Below, in pieces: positions 1-13,000 of a stretch of DNA of 64,000 bases. Location: assembly GCF_027887165.1 (NCBI RefSeq), contig NC_077228.1, forward strand, positions 207,957,979 through 208,021,978, given 5' to 3'. Each line of letters starts with the position of its first letter. Position 1 is the stretch's first letter. The notes beneath the pieces were generated by a model that saw nothing but the letters and a program-made list of their open reading frames with translations, made no database searches and was not told the DNA's origin. Source of the DNA: Monodelphis domestica (lineage: Eukaryota; Chordata; Mammalia; Didelphimorphia; Didelphidae). Position numbers and translations under genes: made by a program.

Positions 1-199
1 ACAAAGGATGTGACTTCATGATAACAACAAAATGGAATGAAAATTGAAAATCAATTGTTTAAGCTTCATAGAAAACAGTATCAATCTGAGAATTATTGGT
101 AAGTGAGGAGAGGACAACCATCTACTTGAAAAAAAAAAACTATCCACAAATAGTTGAAAAAAGTAGTTCTGTATTTCACAACTTTGTCAAAGTAGATTG

Positions 200-480
200 A
201 CAATCGCTTACATAGCTTCCTGGTCACTTGAGTACAAAATCCAGGGACTCTAGCTCCTCTGACTAGCAGACCAACATGACTAACACCAGCACAGGGAAGC
301 TATGCTTAGCTGAGTCAATGTTGTATGCTTGCTGAATATCCTTTTCTTGCTATAACTGAATAAACCTCCTTTTGTTAACTGATAAGATGGTTTGTAAGTA
401 TCTCATTTCTTTCCAATATCAAACCTCAGGTATGAGACTGGCTTCAGGCAGACCTGGTCCACTCCTGACTTACTTGTGGC
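200..480 (+). repeat. Possible LTR-like fragment
   Basis: An AATAAA signal (359-364) followed by CCTCCTTTTGTTAACTG resembles the polyadenylation region of retroviral LTRs. No clear TG...CA ends or target duplication are visible, so this is tentative. Confidence 0.25.
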
Positions 481-794
481 AGGAAGAGGTAGTAACCTTC
501 TTGCTTCCCTCCATCATCAGCTACTCTCTCATTATTGCAGCAGTATCCTGCTTTCATATCTCCTCAGGTTTTCCCCTAAGAACTTTTGCTCATTTTTCAT
601 CTCTCTCCTTTTCCTTAAAATGAAGGGAAAGAGAAATTATATTTCTTTCAAATATAATCATAGCCTATACTGTGTTTAAATTAGAACACATTGAGTGTTT
701 CTATCCTGACATGTAGGCATCCATCTTGAGCCACACTTTTAACTTCTTATCCAAAAAGGTACCACAAATAAATTTTGTTTTTACTTATCTTTGC

Positions 795-975
795 TGATGT
801 TTTTTCCTCCAGTAGAATGAAAGTTTAAGAGCAGAGATAGTTTCATTTTTGCCTTCATATTATATCTTCATAACTTCCCCCTTTGTCTCATCCACAGCTT
901 TCATTTTTGCCTTTGTATCCCCATGCCTTGTATGTAGTAGATACTTAAAAAATTATCATTGAATTAAATTGAAAT
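795..975 (+). repeat. L2 LINE 3' end
   Basis: It resembles the conserved L2 tail (gene-poor text ending TATGTAGTAGATACTTAAAAAATTAT with a GAATTAAATTG tail), strongly diverged. Confidence 0.55.
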
Positions 976-984
976 TGAATATAT

Positions 985-1365
985 GATGGCTTTAGTATTT
1001 CTCCACAATCTTTTGCAACTTTGATACTTTCATTTGAGATATTTTCACCTTGCAAAGATACCTATATTACTCATAATTCCACATTGCAGTGTTGTTGACC
1101 TGATATTGAATTAAACTGTATATTGTCAACTTGAACTATAGTAGACCTATAAATTCTCCAGTAACTTGCACAGAAATGTGAACTGTTAATGTTTACATTT
1201 CTTGTGGAAAAGGAATATGGGAGAAATGATGAGAAAAATTGCAAGATAAGATGATCAGAACAACATTCCTTTGCTGAGGCCTCTTGAATGATGGCCACGA
1301 GGAGGAGGAGGGATATTGAACAGTTTTAAAAAGATTGAACAATTATTATTAGATAGCCATTAGTT
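985..1365. other. Unannotated intergenic spacer
   Basis: AT-rich sequence; I recognise no gene or repeat. Confidence 0.4.
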
Positions 1366-1367
1366 TT

Positions 1368-1625
1368 TTTTGTAGAAAGAGCACTGGACTGGGAAGCAGA
1401 AAAAATTGAGTTCTAGTCCTAATTCTTCCAGATCAGCTATGTGGCTAATCCTGAATACAACATCCTCATCTTCCAAAAAAAAAAAAAAGATTTATATTCT
1501 ACCTCTCTGATGTTGGTTAAATAACTGTATCTCTGGCCCTTAGTTTCTTCATCTGTACAAATAAGGGACTACTACTCTTGATTACCTCTAAGGATCCTTC
1601 TCATTCTAAATTTATGATCTCATGA
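1368..1625 (+). repeat. MIR/THER-type SINE with internal A14
   Basis: AGAGCACTGGACTGGGAAGCAG and the later CTTAGTTTCTTCATCTGTAC are the head and core of a CORE-SINE. A run of 14 A (1475-1488) interrupts it. Confidence 0.6.
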
Positions 1626-1629
1626 TTCA

Positions 1630-2677
1630 GTATTTCCCAAATGCTGTTTTGTGGAATTATATGGATCTTTTGTAAATATTGATTGGTCCACAAAACTTTT
1701 ACTAGCAAAGTCCATTCCTTATATATAAACTTAAAAAATAACAACCTTGTAGAACCTTGGACACCTCACTTTTACATATGGGGCCCTCAGGACAAGTACT
1801 TTAGATTCAAGGTATCATATCCACTTAAAACCATGATCAGTCCTTTCTGACATTTACTTTTTTCTCTAGTTAATCAGAGGACAAAAATGCAAGAAAAAAC
1901 ACCATCTATATCTTTCAAATTTTCCTCTTTGGGACTGCTCTCTACTGGAAATAGCATCTTCATAGCAAGAGTTGCCTAGGTAATTCCACTGGATTTGTGG
2001 TGGTTGATGGTGACTTTGGGGAGGTTCCTGGTGACTTAATCTGGATTGATTAAATGCTCTGTCAATTCTTGTTTAGCCAAGGCATTCTTTTTTCTCCTTA
2101 CTGCAAGAGAAGAGCCAGACTATAGCCATGCAAAGATTCTTCCAGCAGGGCAAAATCTGAACATTTTATAGTTCTTTCATATTAGATTGAGAACAAAAAG
2201 ATAAATAAGGCTGGAAGTAGTTAGTATATTCTGGGAACAAGTAATATAGTTATAGGATATGATTACTGCAGGTCTAACGGGGACTTTCTATTAATTTGCC
2301 TAAAGACAACAAAGTTTCCCACAGGAAAGACAATCCCCCATAATCCCAAAGGGTAGTAATATCTATTTTGCTCATAGCTCTTTGCAGTAATGTCAAACAC
2401 TAGAGGTAGTAGGACTATTAGCCTGGCATTCTTTTCCCCTATAGGCATTGCTTCACTCGTTTTAGCTAATCTGGTGACTGGTATCTCCTGGATTTTAGTC
2501 TCTGTTTCCTTCTAGCTTATGGACTCACCTTTCTAGATTTACTTGCTAGCAATCTCAACTACAGTGTGTAAGACTATTATTTAATCATAACTACACATGT
2601 AATTAATAAAAACTGGACAGTGTACCACAGATAATCCATTTGCCTATGTAAACCTCAAAATTTCTTAGACTTATAAA
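1630..2677. other. Unannotated intergenic spacer
   Basis: No gene or clear repeat is recognised. The 61-residue minus-strand frame at 2263-2448 has no recognisable features. Confidence 0.4.
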
Positions 2678-3605
2678 TGTTGGAAATTTCACCATTGGGA
2701 AATTTCATACTTGAAAAATTTCCTATTGATAGTGGGTCTTGACTATTGGAATGTGAACCCCATTGGCATGGGAGGTTCCTTCTCCTCCCTTCTTAAGATT
2801 ACTTTAGGACAGAAACCTTTTGCTGAACAATGGAAAGGACTTTGACCTATGCTTAAGCATAGAACAGGAATTTCTTTGAGTCATGATTGATTTTAGAATT
2901 GATACAATGGAGATACTTGGAATCAATCTCCACCCTATTCAGTCCTAACAGGATTGAGTAAGGGCTGCAGCCTAGATCAAAATTTAATTATTCCAATCTC
3001 TACCCTACTCAGGTTAACAGGATTTAGAAAGAGCTGTAGCAAAGGATCAAAGATTTAATTATTTGAAAATATGACCTTCAACAGACATGTGCAAAGCCAG
3101 AGACCTCTGGGCAGTCCTGGGTTAAGCTAGAACCTCCATTGGCACAGGGAAATTGATGAACAGGTGATTGATAGATGTGAGGACTGAGAGGAGGGAACTT
3201 GGATGGTTTCCTTAAGGATAGGGGGGTCTGAAGACTCGAGGTGAGGTGGTGGAAGAGTTTGTCGGAGTGGTTGTGGTGTGCTCTGAGAAGCTTGCACTGA
3301 AGGAAGCTGAAGGTGGGGGCCCCGGAGACTGTTTCTCCATTTTTGGTCACATGAGTAATAGGGACTGATCTTTCATTGCTCCAGCTATCTAAGGGCTTGG
3401 GCCTTTTGGCCCAGCCTAAACAGAAGGGGTATTTAAGCCCTATTCTCTTCTCTCCCCTTTCTCTCTCCCTCTATCTCTCTATCTCTAATTCCTTTCTTCC
3501 TCCTGTTTGTAATTAAAACTCCATAAAAAGTTGACGGCTGACTTGAGTTTTCATTAAGGAATTACATAGCTGAATTCCTTGGCAACCTTAAATTAATATA
3601 TATCA
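2678..3605 (+). mobile_element. Solo LTR of an endogenous retrovirus
   Basis: The element begins TGTTGGAAATTTCACC and has a TATA-like GTATTTAAGCC (about 3429), then a pyrimidine-rich stretch, a polyadenylation-type AATTAAAACTCCATAAA and a U5-like end near ATATATCA. It contains a short internal duplication (CCTACTCAG...CAGGATT repeated at about 2935 and 3005). No internal retroviral genes flank it, so it is a solo LTR. The 90-residue minus-strand frame inside it is incidental. The exact 3' end and the target duplication are unclear. Confidence 0.75.
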
Positions 3606-3612
3606 GTCTTTT

Positions 3613-3852
3613 AAAAGTGATTTCCTTGGGGGCAGCTGGGTAGCTCAGTGGATTGAGAGCCAGGCCTAGAGATGGGAGGTCCTAGGTTCAAATCTGACCT
3701 CAGCCACTTCCCAGTTGTGTGACCCTGGGCAAGTCCCTTAACCCCCATTGCCTAGCCCTTACCACTCTTCTGCCTGGTAACCAATACACAGTATTGATTG
3801 CAAAACAGAAGGTAAGGGTTTAAAAAATAAATAAATAAAAGTGATTTCCTTG
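3613..3852 (+). mobile_element. Marsupial tRNA-derived SINE, with 16-bp target duplication
   Basis: A near full-length copy with head GGGGCAGCTGGGTAGCTCAG at 3629 and tail AAGGTAAGGGTTT plus A-rich end. It is flanked by a perfect duplication, AAAAGTGATTTCCTTG (3613-3628 and 3837-3852). The head resembles the A box of a tRNA promoter. It sits 23 bp after the solo LTR. Confidence 0.92.
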
Positions 3853-4267
3853 TCACACCTAGAATCACTGGTCTGTTACAAATTACAGACCCATTTAGGT
3901 TTAAGTGTTTCCAAGATCCTTTCTGATTTACTAGAACTAAAGGTAAACTAAGGAGACAAATTCATCATTCTCCATTCTTCTAGACCACAATACTGTCTTT
4001 ATTTTATCTGTTACCAACAAAGCCAATTTGCGCATTAATTCTCTTTTTTTTGGCCAGAGAAAAACCTTGTTGTCTTTCTACAAAAATGATTTTTCCTTAT
4101 CTTGACCCTCAAAAGACTTACTTGTCTCCTCTCTCAACTTAAGAGTCCCTACCATCTAAACCATTAAGGGATCCTTTAGACTGGGGTTGAACAAGGAAAG
4201 CTAGAAACTGAGAATATACATACTTTATTGAATAGGTTAGCTTAGGACATATGGATTAGTTGAAATC

Positions 4268-4420
4268 TGGTATAGAAGAAAAAGCACCAGTTTTGGAGTC
4301 AGAGGACCCTCATACAAATCTGAGGTCAGCTACTTAGCTACCTTTATAAAATTGGGCAGGCTTCTTATGTTCTCTGGGCCTCAGTTGCCTCATCTGTTAA
4401 ATGAGGTACTTTTTCTAATT
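4268..4420 (+). repeat. MIR/THER-type SINE
   Basis: Contains AGCACCAGTTTTGGAGTCAG and GGGCCTCAGTTGCCTCATCT, the typical head and core of the family. Confidence 0.7.
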
Positions 4421-4429
4421 AAAGGGGTT

Positions 4430-4710
4430 TAAAAATCTTTTTTTTTTCAATTATATGTAAAAACAATTTTTGACAACTGTTTTCTGACATTTTGCAATTC
4501 AGATTCTCTTCTTTCCTTCCCCCTCCCCAACATGGTAAATGGTTTGACATAGATTAAATTAGTGCTTTCATGCAAAATGTATTTCCAGTGTTCCTCATGT
4601 TGTGACTGAAGATACATAGCACATATAGAACAAAAACTTCATGAAGGAAATAAAGTGAGGGATGGCATGTTTTGATCTGCAATCATATCCCAACAGTTCC
4701 TTCTTTGGTT
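4430..4710 (-). mobile_element. LINE-1 3' UTR fragment
   Basis: Poly(T) followed by CAATTATATGTAAAAACAA and a C/T-rich CTTCCCCCTCCCC segment; related text recurs at 53270, 59560 and 61030. It is a 5'-truncated antisense copy. Confidence 0.65.
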
Positions 4711-4714
4711 TTAA

Positions 4715-5590
4715 ATATTATTATTATTTCATCATAAATTACTTGGGGTTAGATAAAGAGATTCTTGACCTTTTTTTATGGACCCCTTTGGCAGTGTGGT
4801 GAAGTGTATGGCCCCTTTCTCAGAATAACGTTTTTAAATGGATAAGATATACATGATCATTGAGGAAATCAATTATTGAAATTATAAAAATAGAAGAAAA
4901 CTTTAATGGACCCTCAAGTTAAGAACTGCTGTTGCAGAAGGTCTAGAAAATCTCTTTCAGTTCTATACTTTATGATTCTTCTAGGCACAAAATTCTTTGG
5001 TTTTATGATACTTTATCTTAGGTATTGGTCATTTAGTTATTTACTTGTCTGCCAAATGGCCAAAGGTCATGACCAGATGATCTTAGAACTTTTTTCTTGT
5101 TCAAAACTTTTCTAAACTGGAAATACTCTATTAATAATACACAGCCATGTATTGGTGACTAAAGTCTGGGTGCTCTCAAGATATGTAGTCATTTGGCTGG
5201 TCTAACTTTTTAGATCTGGCTGCTAAGGGGCTGAGTTTAGGAAGGAAATACAGTTCAATATGCAGTATCAGAGAAGTGGAGCCCGGTAAAATTGTTGTTC
5301 TAAGGTCAGTATTATTTTAACAAACTAGTCCACATAGCCAATGTCAAAATGAGTTATGAGAAGGTAACCATATGATAGCAAGAATGTTTGCTTTGAAAAT
5401 ATCTGCCTTTCTTCAGGAAATGATGTACAACATTTCCTATGCCCTTCCTATTGTTGACATTTGTTATTTTCATCTATAAGATGTTTATCACCATAGTACC
5501 CAAGTCCTTTGCCCTCTAGAACCCATCAGATTCTTAGGTAGGATCCTTAGCTAGATGTGGGCTGCAGGAGACATAGCTGTGATGAGGCTC
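4715..5590. other. Unannotated intergenic spacer
   Basis: AT-rich; a weak MIR-like snippet near 4920-4980 only. No supported gene. Confidence 0.35.
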
Positions 5591-5596
5591 CCACTC

Positions 5597-5670
5597 TCAG
5601 AATTGGAAGAAACTTGGAGTTCATCCAGCCTTGTTCTCTTATTTTAAGAAAAGTAATCTGGGCCTCTGAA
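5597..5670 (+). repeat. MIR-family fragment
   Basis: AATTGGAAGAAACTTGGAGTT... matches the motif 'GGAAGGGACCTTAGAGGTCATC' seen in this SINE family, also near 32860, 40030 and 40200. Confidence 0.45.
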
Positions 5671-5849
5671 AGAGAAGGGGAATAAGGACTTTTGTACTCC
5701 AAATCGGACATGCCTTAGGGAAAAGAGATTTTCTCTATGTTCCAAATTATTCCTTCAAATCAAAACCCATATTTATTTTAGGTCAGACATTTATAAACTA
5801 GATTTAGCCCTGAGACTGATAACCAGAATGCTAAAAAGTTTTGAAAACC

Positions 5850-5911
5850 CTGCCATTATGAAGAGCTGGAATTGTTTAGCCTGGAGAAGAAATTTAGAGG
5901 GGACATGATAG
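5850..5911 (+). repeat. L3/CR1 LINE, 5' part of a split copy
   Basis: GTTTAGCCTGGAGAAGAAA...GGGGACATGATAG matches the conserved 3' region of mammalian CR1/L3. The text appears to resume at about 6815. Confidence 0.6.
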
Positions 5912-5924
5912 GTAGATTGTTGGG

Positions 5925-6235
5925 TATAGAGAGAGAACCTGGTTCAAATCTTGGCTTTGCCACTTATTATTTTTTTTAAACCCTACTTTCTGTCTTAGAA
6001 TTGATACTAGGTATTGGTTCCAAGGTAGAAGAGTGGTAAGGGCTAAGCAATTGGAGTTAAGTGACTTGCCCAGGGTCAAAAAACTAGGAAGTGTCTGAGG
6101 TCAGTATAAACTCAGGACCTCCTCTCTCGGACACTTACTATTGAACGATTTTGGACAAATTCCTTCAATTTTTCAGGCCTCCATGTCCTTATCTATGAAA
6201 TGAAGGTGCTGGATTAGATGACATTTGAGTATCAA
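5925..6235 (+). repeat. MIR SINE, interrupted by a tRNA-SINE
   Basis: GGTTCAAATCTTGGCTTTGC and, after the insertion, GACAAATTCCTTCAATTTTTC...GGATTAGATGACATTTGAG form a MIR core and tail. Confidence 0.65.
5961..6142 (-). mobile_element. tRNA-derived SINE nested in MIR
   Basis: Antisense copy with a poly(T) start, text running to GACCTCCTCTCTCGG, and its head missing. It is flanked by CACTTATTATT / CACTTACTATT (5961-5971, 6132-6142), one mismatch. Confidence 0.8.
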
Positions 6236-6785
6236 ATATAAAATCCTCTGTTTGGTTCTTATAGCCCTTAATAAATTGCCTCCTTCATAGCCCTTAGGTC
6301 TTCTTGCACTTTCCTCTTCATATTCTACAATCCAGTGACATAGCTTCCTTGCTATTCTTCTACAATCTAGTGACACTGTGATCCTTGCTATTTCTGGCAT
6401 AAGACACTTCTACCTCCTGACTATGTATTTTCACTGGCTGTCTCCCATATTTGTAATGCTTTTCATTTTACCTCCACTTCCTGGCTTACTGCAAATCAGC
6501 TAATCCCACTTTCTACAAGAAACCTTTCTTAGTTCTCCTTCATACTTTCCATTGGAGATCATTTCAAATTTATCATATATGTATACATGATTTATATATA
6601 TATATATATTTATGTACATATATGCTTTTGTGCAGTTATTTTCATATTGTTCTCCCACCCCAATTAGAATGTGAGCTTCTTGAATGAAAGGGCTATTTTT
6701 ACTTTTCTCTTTATATCTAGTTCTTAGCACAGTGCCTGGCATATAGTAAATACTTGATAATTACTTGTTGAATGATTGGATCTAA
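6236..6785 (+). repeat. L2 LINE 3' end
   Basis: AAATCCTCTGTTTGG..., TGTGAGCTTCTTGAATG and CACAGTGCCTGGCATATAG are diagnostic of the L2 reverse-transcriptase tail and 3' UTR. A short TA-rich run lies at 6593-6612. Confidence 0.8.
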
Positions 6786-6814
6786 GTTACTGGCTAGTTC
6801 TAAATATATGATAG

Positions 6815-6910
6815 TATTAGTCTATTTCAAGTATATGAAGGAATGCCATAAAGAAGAATTAGATTTATTCTTTTTAACTACAAAAGGTAGAAGGAGAAAA
6901 ATTGAAAGGA
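6815..6910 (+). repeat. L3/CR1 LINE, continuation
   Basis: TCTATTTCAAGTATATGAAGG followed by text matching CR1/L3 continues the copy that stops at 5911. Confidence 0.5.
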
Positions 6911-6934
6911 AAACAAACAGATTTTGTTTTCCTT

Positions 6935-7132
6935 ATTTGAAACCGTTATCTTCTGTCTTAGAATTCACTCTAAATATCCATTCCAAGCAAGAGAGTGGTA
7001 TGGGTTGGGCAGCTGGTGTTAAGTAATTTTCCCAGGGTCACACAGCTAGGAAGTGTCTTTAACCTCTTTTGAAATCAGGACTTGCTGTCTCCAGACCTGG
7101 TTCTCTTTCATACCCTGAGATGGCTAGATGAC
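6935..7132 (-). mobile_element. tRNA-derived SINE, diverged
   Basis: CCGTTATCTTCTGTCTTAGAATTC, CAGGGTCACACAGCTAGGAA and GATGGCTAGA give the antisense element nearly full length, with many substitutions. Confidence 0.8.
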
Positions 7133-7139
7133 CTGAGAA

Positions 7140-7790
7140 ACTAAGTTCTGCTATTAAAAAAATCTAATGTAATGTGCTGCCTTGTAAGTCTGTGAAAGTG
7201 AGTTCTGGATCATGGGAAGTAGCCAAGATGAAATTAATTGATCATACTTATCAAGTATGTTATTGTAGGGATTTCTACTTTGAATCTCCGAGTTGAACTG
7301 CATGCTGTGTAAAATTCCCATTACTAATGAATTGTGCCAAAGAAATGGTATAAAACCATGGGAGATGTAACCATGAAAGGAAATTGGTGAGAGGAAAAAT
7401 GATGTACAACCACTTTGCATCCCTGGCCCCAAGAAATCTAGAGGAAGGTCCCAGACCATTAGATAAACCCTCTTTGTTGGATTTGGGGGAAGACAGAACT
7501 AGGAGCTTGATTGAGTTGTGATCCACACCATTAGTGGAAGCATGAAATCAAAGATCCATTCCATGGAAAAGTATAAAGGCTGTCATAGTATAATTTTAAT
7601 GTAGCTCTTTTTGGTAGTCAGAATATATCTAATTCCCTCCTCCCTCCACTTAGTAGAAGGACCTCATATGTTAATATTAAGTGCTCTGTTTCCTGTTCTG
7701 AATTAACATCTGCTTTTTCAAAGTTTCAAAACAAATAAACAAATAACCAAAAAGCAGGAAAGTTTGTTGGTTTAATGGAGAGATGATGCA
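7140..7790. other. Unannotated intergenic spacer
   Basis: Two overlapping minus-strand frames of 101 and 83 residues are present. Neither shows a family signature or promoter context, and I see no recognisable repeat. Confidence 0.35.
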
Positions 7791-7794
7791 TAAT

Positions 7795-7920
7795 TGAAAC
7801 TGATACATATGAAGTTACAAGATCTGGATTTGAATCCTCCTTTGCTGTTTACTACCTCTGAACTTGGAAGCAATTCACTACCTCTTTCAGGGCCTCAGTT
7901 TCCTCATCTATATTTCAAAC
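7795..7920 (+). repeat. MIR-type SINE
   Basis: GATCTGGATTTGAATCCTCC...GGGCCTCAGTTTCCTCATCTA. Confidence 0.7.
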
Positions 7921-7924
7921 AATT

Positions 7925-8180
7925 AAAAACATTTAAATAGCTACTATTTCCAAGCCATAGCAATTGGGGTTGGAGATACAAAGACAAAAGAAAAGGAAAC
8001 TGTCCCTGCTCAAATGGAGCTTAAATTCAACTAGAAGATATAACATGGATATAGAAAAAATACAAAGTAATTTCTGTAGAGCCTAGGTGAGCACTAACAA
8101 CTTGTGGGATCAGGAAAGGTCTTAGTAGGTCAGGTGACTAGACTAGCTGACCTCTTAAGGTTATGAGTCACTCAGATTAC
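7925..8180 (+). repeat. Ancient mammal-wide repeat fragment
   Basis: GGTTGGAGATACAAAGACAAAAG...CTGTCCCTGCTCAAATGGAGC belongs to the same unassigned family as copies near 26375, 37520, 49330 and 58085. Confidence 0.5.
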
Positions 8181-9380
8181 ATATCAATGGGCCACTGATA
8201 ATGTGTATTTTTACCTTGCTCCCACCACCACTTGTCCCTGGGTTATGAAAAGTTGGAGAAGGAAGTCAAATAAGTAAGTCAACGTTTTTTTTTCTCTTTT
8301 CTAGTCTTCCTTTTCTAGTTTCTCCTCTAATGGTTTTATGCTACTTCTTTGGCACAATTTTTCCATTAATAATAGGCTCCATTCTACTAATAGATTTGAA
8401 CGTAAGTAGTTATTGGCATAGAAGCTCCATTCAGAACTTCCCACAAAAGTTCAAGCGGGTAAGTTTTCAATCTTTCAAAGTATGTCAGAATTTTACTGTT
8501 CAGCTGCATTCCTCGATCAATTATAGGAATCTGCAGAGGAAAATTTCAGAGGAAAATAAAAATGGGACATTTTAGTTAACGCTTATCTCCTAACTCTCAT
8601 TTGGTTAGGAGCCAGAGCAGAATGTTTTTCTCTGATGATAAGAATGGCTACTACTTCACTCCAGTATACAAGTTCCCATTTTAAGAATGGCCTACTAGAA
8701 CTATAAGCAAACCAACAACTCTTTCAACTTTCTTTTTACACAATGGGAGGGGAAAACTTTTCAGTGATGGGGGCAGGGCTGTTTACTCCGTTCCCCTCCC
8801 CCTCTCCCCTGGCCCTTTGGGATACCCTCACAGTTCAATGTTTTTACTAAAAGTTGAAATGTAAGCTTCTTCCCCACACCTTTGGGAAGAGAGCCTTTGC
8901 AGTGCCTAATCCCTCCTCCCCGCTGCTTTCAGAAGGCTGCATAATTGTGGGTATGGGGGCGCGTTTGGACCCCAGGGAACCCTTTGTCCCTCAAGTAGGC
9001 TCCCTCCAACGGAGCTCCACGTGGAATTAGTGGGTTGCCAACTTTCAAAAGAGGGAAGGTCGGGGTCGCTGCGGGGGGTAGGGGGCAGCTCAGCTCAGGG
9101 CTCGTGAACAGGGAGGGGTAGGCCTGATCTGTTAATAGTAATAATAAAAACGAAAAAAATTTAATTATCTTGGGGGGAGGGTTGGGGGATGCTCTGAATC
9201 CTCCCCGACAAGTCTAAGGACTGTTACCCTAGAGCCCATCCCTCAGAGAAGCAGCTGCCGCCCCCTGGGGATCAGAACAGGCAGAGCCTGGGGATTCCAA
9301 GAGACAGCCCGCTGGACCCCTGGGATGGGGGGGGTCTTCACTCTCTCTCCCCTCCCAAGTCATCCCCATCGGCGTGTGCA
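8180..9380. other. Proximal upstream region, no gene seen
   Basis: Largely single-copy sequence leading into the CpG island, increasingly GC-rich from about 8750. It includes G-rich runs on the + strand at 9075-9095 and 9170-9190. It could hold upstream regulatory sites but nothing specific can be claimed. Confidence 0.4.
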
Positions 9381-9637
9381 AGTAGGCATTTGCCGGTATC
9401 ACAAAGACTTCAAGGGGACGGTGAACGCCAGGGACTCCCTCCAGAGACTCCGTCTTGTGAAGCTGCTGCCACTGCGGCCAGAGGGCGCGCTCCCAACAGG
9501 GCCACAAGCCGCCAGTCCTCCGGTCAGCTGGCTAGCCCACCTCTTTCTGGCAGCCGCTGTGCAAGGCAGCAGCCACTATGGCCTCCTCCGCCGGGGCGCC
9601 GCGTTAACCCCTGCCCGTCGGCCCAGCCCGGCTGCTG

Positions 9638-9650
9638 ATTGGCTGACGCG
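9638..9650 (-). promoter_or_regulatory. Inverted CCAAT box with CRE-like site
   Basis: ATTGG (9638-9642) is an inverted CCAAT box (NF-Y type), followed directly by CTGACGCG, which resembles half of a CRE/ATF site. The pair lies inside the CpG island upstream of exon 1. Assignment is by motif only. Confidence 0.5.
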
Positions 9651-9720
9651 CGATCGGGGCAGCGGGACGCCCCCTCCCCCACCTTTTTCCCTCCCCCTCC
9701 CCCCGGCGTCTCTGTCACCC

Positions 9721-9798
9721 CCCCTTCCACAACCACCACCAGCACCAGCACCACCGACACCACCACTGTCTCCCCCCCACCCCCACCCCCGCCTCTCC
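9721..9798. repeat. CCA/CAC-rich low-complexity tract
   Basis: Imperfect CCA/CAC triplets followed by C runs. The complementary strand is G-rich and could form G-quadruplexes. It lies in the promoter, upstream of the likely start region. Confidence 0.7.
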
Positions 9799-9808
9799 GC
9801 CGTGCAAA

Positions 9809-9818
9809 TCTCGCGAGG
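9809..9818. promoter_or_regulatory. TCTCGCGAGG palindromic promoter motif
   Basis: This is a one-mismatch copy of TCTCGCGAGA, a palindrome enriched in CpG-island promoters. It is overlapped on its left by GTGCAAAT, an octamer-like sequence. Confidence 0.5.
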
Positions 9819-9858
9819 GAACACGCGGTTTCACTAGTGTGTTTACACCGATCACTAC

Positions 9859-9885
9859 TAATCCGGACCGAACCGATCCGGATTA
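9859..9885. promoter_or_regulatory. 27-bp inverted repeat in promoter
   Basis: TAATCCGGA (9859-9867) and TCCGGATTA (9877-9885) are exact reverse complements separated by CCGAACCGA. Each arm contains TAATCC/GGATTA, the recognition core of K50 homeodomains (OTX/CRX/PITX), overlapping TCCGGA, which resembles an ETS core. Binding is inference; the symmetry is seen directly. Confidence 0.6.
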
Positions 9886-10136
9886 AGGGGCCGGAGGCGG
9901 GTCCCAGGCTTCTGCGGTTCCGACCCTCCACAGCCCAGCCCCCCCCCTTTCCCGGCGCCGCCTCGCCCGGGCTCCCCCCCCCCCCCGCCCCACCTTCGGG
10001 CCAGGCACCCCTATCCCCGCGCCTTCCTTGGCCTTTGTCCGGCGCCAGGAGGCCGGTTCCGCGGCCCCCCCACGGCCTCCCCGGCCCCAAGCCCCTTCGG
10101 GCAGCCGGCTCGGTACGCGAGCCCGGGGATCTGCGG

Positions 10137-10207
10137 CCTCTCCGTCCCCTCCCCCTCCCCGTCTCCCTTCCTCCCTCCCTCCTTCCCTCCCCCGCCCGCC
10201 CGCCCTC
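10137..10207. repeat. Polypyrimidine C/T tract with GC boxes
   Basis: About 70 bases that are nearly all C and T, with a CCCGCCCGCCCGCC run at the right end. It is typical of Sp1/KLF-bound promoters and can form triplex DNA. It is immediately upstream of or within the start region of exon 1. Confidence 0.65.
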
Positions 10208-10375
10208 GCGTGGAGCCCGGCGCCGGCGGCGGCTGCCCGGGCGGGGGGTTGCGGCGCTCAGGAGAGGCCCCGGCTCCGCCCCGGGCCTGCCCAGGGGAAG
10301 AGCGGAGCGGCCCGGAGCCGGGTCGGGTTGGGTCGGGGCCCCTCCAGGGAGGAGCGGCGGCGGCGGCGGCGGCAG
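10200..10375 (+). other. TLK2: TLK2 non-coding exon 1 (5' end approximate)
   Basis: The 3' end is defined by a consensus donor, CAG|GTGAG, with GT at 10376-10377, just after six CGG units (10355-10372). The exon contains no ATG, so the first start codon of the spliced message is in exon 2. The frame that leads into the exon 2 ATG has no stop back to the TAA at 9859-9861, and it reads the CGG run as alanine codons (10354-10374). The left edge given here is a guess; transcript ends would be needed to place it. Confidence 0.7.
10355..10372 (+). repeat. (CGG)6 next to the exon 1 donor
   Basis: Six perfect CGG units end 3 bases before the splice junction (CAG|GTGAG). The run sits in the 5' leader of the TLK2 message. 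Confidence 0.9.
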
Positions 10376-12760
<2,385 letters not shown>

Positions 12761-12763
12761 GTA

Positions 12764-13000
12764 CATTTTCATAAATTAAAAAAAAAACCAGAACCTTTCC
12801 TTCTGTCTTAGAATCAATACTGTGCATTGGTTCTAAGGCAGAAGAGTGAGTGGTAAAGACTAGGCAATGGGGGTTAAGTGACTTGCCCAGGGTCACACAG
12901 CTGGGAAGTGTCTGAGGTCAAATTTGAATCCAGAACCTCCTGTCTCTGGGTCTGACTCTCAATCCAATAAGCCACCCAGCTTCCCCCCATTTTCATAAAT
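12764..13000 (-). mobile_element. tRNA-derived SINE with target duplication
   Basis: Full-length antisense copy between CATTTTCATAAAT repeats (12764-12776, 12988-13000). Confidence 0.92.

Noticed and set aside
3078..3350. 90-residue minus-strand frame
   Set aside because: It falls wholly inside the solo LTR on its antisense strand.
3629..3700. tRNA gene candidate in SINE heads
   Set aside because: The A/B-box-like text belongs to the SINE body and is repeated across the window. No cloverleaf with acceptor stem can be closed.
1..9000. 3' end of an upstream neighbouring gene
   Set aside because: Gene order in other mammals suggests a neighbour upstream of TLK2, but no exon, splice pair or conserved coding text is visible here.
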